From positions 82,001 through 146,000 of the forward strand of contig CAUYUJ010014257.1 in assembly GCA_963575745.1 (NCBI GenBank): a stretch of DNA of 64,000 bases. Direction: 5' to 3'. The notes below the pieces were generated by a model. It was not told the DNA's origin and did no database searches. It saw only the letters and a program-made list of their open reading frames with translations. Positions within the stretch are counted from its first letter, which is position 1. Each line of letters opens with the position of its first letter. Shown here piece by piece: positions 59,419-64,000 of this stretch. The stretch comes from Prorocentrum cordatum (lineage: Eukaryota > Sar > Dinophyceae > Prorocentrales > Prorocentraceae). A program made the translations under genes and the position numbers.

Positions 59419-60609
59419 AGCATTTCCGCCCTTGTTCAACAAACACTTCTCTTACAGGCAAGCAAGCGCCCTCCCTATCTTCCCTCCTCCGTATCATCCC
59501 TTGCCATTGCCTGTTCATTCACAAAGAGTTCTCTTGGAGCCTGGGGACTTCCGGGGACCTATGGGGACCCTGGAGGCGTCAAAAATGTGGCTCCGGAAAT
59601 TTCTCAATTCGATAGCATTCCCTTTTGTCTCAACGCAGATTTCGTTTGGAGACAGGCAAATGTCCTCTCCCTCGCCGCTCTGCGCTGGGGCTTCCGGGGA
59701 CGACAGGAAACTACCAAAACGAGGAAAACAATCGAACGACCGAACAAGATCTGCCTTCTCCGAGCAAATGAGCCCTTCGGCACCACCCAGAAATCGCCGC
59801 AGGCTCCAGACATGCGAGACCCCACAATTCAAAATTCAACTGCATTTCCAAATTTTCCGGCCCAGAATGTACAACTCCCCCCTGTCTTCCCTTGAGTGGA
59901 CGTCCCCTATTATTCTCCCTCCTCAATCCCTGCTGGGGCCGGGGCCTCCTTGCAGGTAAGCAAGGAGGTTGTGGACGGGGTGGCCAGACGGGAGAAAGTG
60001 CGGGGGGGAAGAAAAGGAATGGACGGATAAGGACAAGAGAATAGGGAGGGGGACGAGGACGAGAACGAAGAGGAGAAAACAGGACGACGATGACAGCGAC
60101 GAAGACGGCGGCGGCGACGACGACAACGACACGAAATGATATTGTCACATTCGCAACGCAGAAAACATCGATGTGTATGACTTGTCGAGTCCGTCCCGGT
60201 TCAAGACCATGCCCCTGAGGACACCCCTCGCTTAGTAATCCTGGACACCGGTCGGGGCCAGGCCACCGCCGCGGTGGTTCAGATTACTTGCAACGGATGG
60301 CTTCAGCGCAAAATGGACTCAACTGTCATATACATCCCACTACTCGGGCGAACATGACGAGAAGGAGGAAGAAAAGGAGGACAGGGGAAGAGGCAAACGC
60401 AGCACTGGAAGGGAGTTGGACGGAGAGGAGGACCATGCCCTCTACCTCCGGCTTGTGCCCTTATCGTGGTGCGGAGGCGCGGCCTGCTCGCCCCCTTGAG
60501 CCTCATCCTCCACCTCCTCATCATCGTATTTGTTTGTCCTCCTGGTCCCCCGTCCTGATCCGAACAGCCTGGAGATCTCCGGGAGCCTCCGTCCACAGGA
60601 GGCGTATGT
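59419..60609. other. No gene seen; hairpin with a splice-like centre
   Basis: Mixed sequence with C-rich runs, and GAC/GGC-rich repeats at 60050-60130. A 9-bp stem (CCTCCTTGC / GCAAGGAGG) at 59945-59968 encloses AGGTAA. No frame is convincing. Confidence 0.4.
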
Positions 60610-60868
60610 GACGCCCCCTCGAGGGCGCGATCTGCGCGAGGGGCGCCCCGAAATCGACAAGGCGCCGCCGTGTGAACCCATCCACTGGGGCCGTCGGTGA
60701 GGCTCCCTGTGGGGCCACGAATCGTGCGAGGGGTGTGCCGAAATGGGGCGGAACCGCGATGCGGACACTGCCACTGGCGCCCTCGGTGGAGCTACCCATG
60801 GGGCCACGAAGCGTGTGAGGGGTGTGCCGAAATGGGGGTGGAACCGCATGCGGACACTGCCACTGGGG
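60610..60868 (+). repeat. Tandem repeat of about 105 bp, cut by an assembly gap
   Basis: Two clear units share GGGGCCACGAA, GAGGGGTGTGCCGAAATGG, GGAACCGC and GCGGACACTGCCACTGG, and a more diverged one precedes them. The last unit stops at the N run. Confidence 0.8.
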
Positions 60869-60968
60869 NNNNNNNNNNNNNNNNNNNNNNNNNNNNNNNN
60901 NNNNNNNNNNNNNNNNNNNNNNNNNNNNNNNNNNNNNNNNNNNNNNNNNNNNNNNNNNNNNNNNNNNN
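60869..60968. other. Assembly gap, 100 N
   Basis: Exactly 100 N, the conventional placeholder for a gap of unknown length. It falls inside a tandem repeat, so the real array may be much longer. Confidence 0.95.
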
Positions 60969-61103
60969 GACCCCCCCCCCGCGCTGGAGCGTTCACTGAA
61001 TTGCGTGGATAATTCGCCGGATCCCGACCCCCTTAGAGCGAAGCTTGAGCGAGCTCAAGCCCACGCTTTCAGAAACTCACACGCCGGATCGGCGGATTCG
61101 TCA

Positions 61104-61690
<587 letters not shown>

Positions 61691-61737
61691 GCGCCAGTGG
61701 ATGGCCCTTAATACACAAAAGGAGGGCGTGCTCGCAG

Positions 61738-61965
61738 AACCCCCCCCCCCTCCCCCCCTTCAAAGGGGGAGTGAGATTTTCGACCCCTCCCCTCCCCCCC
61801 TTTAGGAAGGGGGTCCGAACCCCCCCCCCCCTCCCCCTCTTGAACGGGGGGGGGGTTCCGGACCTCCCCCCCCCTCCCCCCCTTGGCGCTGGAGGGGGGG
61901 GGGTTCGACCCCCCCCCCCCTCCCCCCTTTGCGCCGAACAAGGGGCTGGGGAGGGGGCCCATCAG
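61738..61965. repeat. C/G homopolymer palindromic array
   Basis: Four to five units of a C run, CTCCCCCCTT, a short centre, AAGGGGGG and TTCGGAC or TTCGACC. Each unit is self-complementary, and the runs could form quadruplex or i-motif structures. It resembles 63490-63640. Confidence 0.85.
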
Positions 61966-61967
61966 TT

Positions 61968-63393
61968 AGCGAGTGGGGAGTAGAGTGTTCGGAGTAGCGA
62001 TTGGTGAGTTGTGGGTATTTGATAGTGAGTTGTGCGCAGCGAGACGTGAGTGGTGAGTAGTGAGTAGTGGATCATGGGTAGTGGTAGTAGTGAGTAGCGC
62101 GTAGAGACTAGTGAGTAGTGAGTAGTGCGTAGTGGGTAGTGAGTAGTGGAAAGGAAGTAGTGAGTAAGGAATTGTGAGTAGTGAGTAGGGACGAGTGAGT
62201 AGTGTGTAGTGAGAAGTGCATAGTGAGTAGTAAGCAGGGAGTAGGGATGAGGGAGTAGACAGTAGCGAATAAGAAGGAGTGAGTTGTGAGTGGTGAATAG
62301 TGGGTATTGCGCAGTGAGTACAGAGTAGTGAGTGGTGGGTGGTGAGTAGCGAGTAGCGAGTAGCGATTAGGGAGTAGCGAGTAGGGAGTAGCGAGTAGTG
62401 AGTAGCGAGTAGCGAGTAGGGCGTTGTAAGTAGTGAGGAGGGAGTAGTCAGGAGTCACTAGTGAGATAGTGAGTAGGGAGTAGTGCGCAGCGAGTCGGGA
62501 GTAGCGAGTAGTGAGTAGTGAATAGTGAGTAGTGAGTTGTGAGTAGTGGTTAGGGAGGTAGTGAGTAGTGAGTAATGAGTAGTGAGTTGGGAGTGTGAGT
62601 AAGGAGCAGGTCGTATTGAGTAGTGAAAAGAGGGAGCGCAGTGAGTAGTGAGTAGTGGGTAGCGAGTCGGGCGTAGTGAGTAGTGAGTAGTGAGTACTTT
62701 GTAGGGAATAGGGAGTAGCGAGTAGCGAGTGAGTAGCGAGGAGGGAGTAGTCAGGAGTCACTAGTGAGTAGTGAGTAGGGAGTAGTGCGCAGCGAGTCGG
62801 GAGTAGCGAATAGTGAGTAGTGAATAATGAATAGTGAGTTGTGAGTAGTGATTAGGGAGTTAGTGAGTAGTGAGTAATGAGTAGTGAGTTGGGAGTGTGC
62901 GTAAGGAGTAGGTCGTAGTGAGTAGTGAATAGAGGGAGCGTTGTGAGTAGTGAGTAGTGGGTAGCGAGTCGGGCGTAGTGAGTAGTGAGTAGTGAGTACT
63001 GTGTAGGGAGTAGGGAGTCGCGAGTAGCGAGTAGTAGATTGTGAGTAGTGAGTTGTGGGCAGTGAGCAGTGAGTAGTGAAGTGTGAGCAGTGAGTAATGG
63101 ATAGTGGTTAGTGGATAGTGAGTAATGATCTGTGATCTAGTGAGTAGTGGGTAGTGAGTTGTGTTTATTGAGTAGTGAGTTTTGAGTAGTGGGTAGTGAG
63201 TAGTGAATAGTTTGTAGTGAGAAGCGAGCATGGAGTAGAGAGTAGGGAGCAGAGGGTAGTGCGTCGTGGGTAGTGAGTCGTGGGTAGTGAGTCGTGAGTC
63301 GTGAGTAGTGAGTAGTGAATAGTGAGAAGTGACTAGTGAGTAGCGAGTAGTGAATTGTGGGTAGTGAGTAGTGTGTAATGAATAGTGAGTGCT
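61968..63393. repeat. Degenerate heptamer array (GAGTAGT)n with a 304-bp duplication
   Basis: About 1.4 kb of GAGTAGT/GAGTAGC/GAGTAGG heptamers. Within it a segment is repeated at an offset of about 304 bp (for example GAGGAGGGAGTAGTCAGGAG at 62435 and 62739), giving a higher-order duplication. No coding value. Confidence 0.9.
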
Positions 63394-63440
63394 GTTTGGG
63401 GCTAGAGTTTGGGTTTGGGTTTAGAATTGGGGGTTAGGGT
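63394..63440 (+). repeat. Short telomere-like stretch
   Basis: GAGTTTGGGTTTGGGTTTAG then GGGGGTTAGGGT: degenerate forms of the TTTAGGG heptamer used by plants and, as I recall, dinoflagellates. Only a few units. Confidence 0.5.
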
Positions 63441-63489
63441 AAAGGTGAATATTAGTGTTAGGGGTGGTAGGGGTCGGGTTCCGGAGACC

Positions 63490-63640
63490 GGGGGCGCCGT
63501 GGCGAAACGGGGGGGAGGAGGGGGGGTCGAATTTGGCGGCCAATGGGGGGAGGGGGGGGGTCGGACCCCCCCTCCCGTTTAAAAGGGGGGGAGGGAGGGT
63601 TCCCTGACGACGGACTGGGAAGGGGGGGGGGGTCCGTGAT
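63490..63640. repeat. G/C homopolymer palindromic units
   Basis: G runs, TCGAATTTGG, further G runs, and GGACCCCCCCTCCCGTTTAA then AAGGGGGGGAGGGAGGG: the same style of unit as at 61738-61965, in opposite sense, on the other side of the heptamer array. Confidence 0.75.
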
Positions 63641-64000
63641 GTTTCGGATCCATTACCATTTTGTTTGTTCATCTTTTTCGGTATATGTATTGTTACACAT
63701 ACTTGGGTCGTTCTAATTGCGCCATACCCCCTCCCTCCTCACCCTTTCCCCGGTGGTATCGGCCTCGTGGCTGGGACAAAGCTAGGGGTGATTCGAGCAT
63801 TGCCAACTCCCTCCTGGCATTGGTGTTCCTATCCTTATCATCTTCGCCTGTCCTGTTATGCTCCCTCATTATTCCTTGCTTGCTCTTCGACGTCCCCTCC
63901 TGATGCTTCTCCTCTTCTTGCCTCACTATCTTCGTCTTTCCTACACTTCCCCATCTTGTTCAATCACTTCTTTCGAACGCTGCCATCCTCCAGGGGGCGT
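63641..64000. other. No gene seen
   Basis: AT-richer then CT-rich sequence to the window edge. Nothing recognised. Confidence 0.4.

Noticed and set aside
60697-61012. Frames crossing the N run
   Set aside because: They include translated N bases.

Overview
The window looks like nuclear DNA of a dinoflagellate. The reasons are: almost no conventional host genes; high and patchy GC; kilobases of microsatellite; several coding families of a kind I associate with dinoflagellate genomes; and an intron whose ends form inverted repeats. The species cannot be named from sequence alone. No rRNA, tRNA, CRISPR or spliced-leader relic was recognised. Nearly every long reading frame belongs to a mobile element, and most are interrupted by a few frameshifts or in-frame stops, so they are either decaying copies or carry assembly indels.

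Layout. 1-2.3 kb: a two-exon host-like gene (minus strand) split by a 267-bp intron with inverted-repeat ends. 2.4-3.1 kb: a foldback repeat, a 27-bp tandem array and a perfect hairpin. 3.2-12 kb (minus): a C5-cytosine methyltransferase gene, a 648-aa unknown protein and a broken transposase-like gene with plausible D, D and E positions, possibly one undescribed element. 12-18.9 kb: microsatellites, paired copies of three small inverted-repeat element families, and GC-rich filler. 18.9-19.6 kb: a LINE endonuclease fragment. 19.8-36.7 kb (plus): a very long, decayed Ty1/copia-type retroelement (coiled-coil/gag, CCCH fingers, protease, integrase, RT, RNase H). It is followed by extra reading frames that include an atypical methyltransferase-like domain and a possible ADP-ribosyltransferase-like domain. 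Short CGGC-nnn-GCCG hairpins are scattered through its coding sequence.

37.2-47.6 kb (minus): a Helitron-like element. In protein order it reads ubiquitin-specific-protease-like domain, basic linker, C2H2 finger, cysteine-rich Helitron N region, HUH/Tyr Rep nickase and PIF1-type helicase. 48.6-49.7 kb: a satellite of alternating monomers. 51.4-52.2 kb: further tandem repeats. 52.4-59.4 kb (plus): the best preserved element, a tyrosine-recombinase retrotransposon with split direct repeats in Ngaro order (A1 ... B1-A2 ... B2). It encodes gag, RT-RNase H, a tyrosine recombinase and a second methyltransferase domain in an overlapping frame. 60.6-64 kb: a tandem repeat cut by a 100-N gap, then microsatellite, C/G palindromic and degenerate heptamer arrays, and a short telomere-like stretch.

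The common thread is methyltransferase-fold genes carried by three unrelated mobile elements in 64 kb. I recall published work reporting C5 methyltransferases inside dinoflagellate retrotransposons, so the principle is not new. The split-direct-repeat carrier, the protease-bearing Helitron, the mini-hairpin swarm and the candidate transposon at 3-12 kb are the points most worth following.
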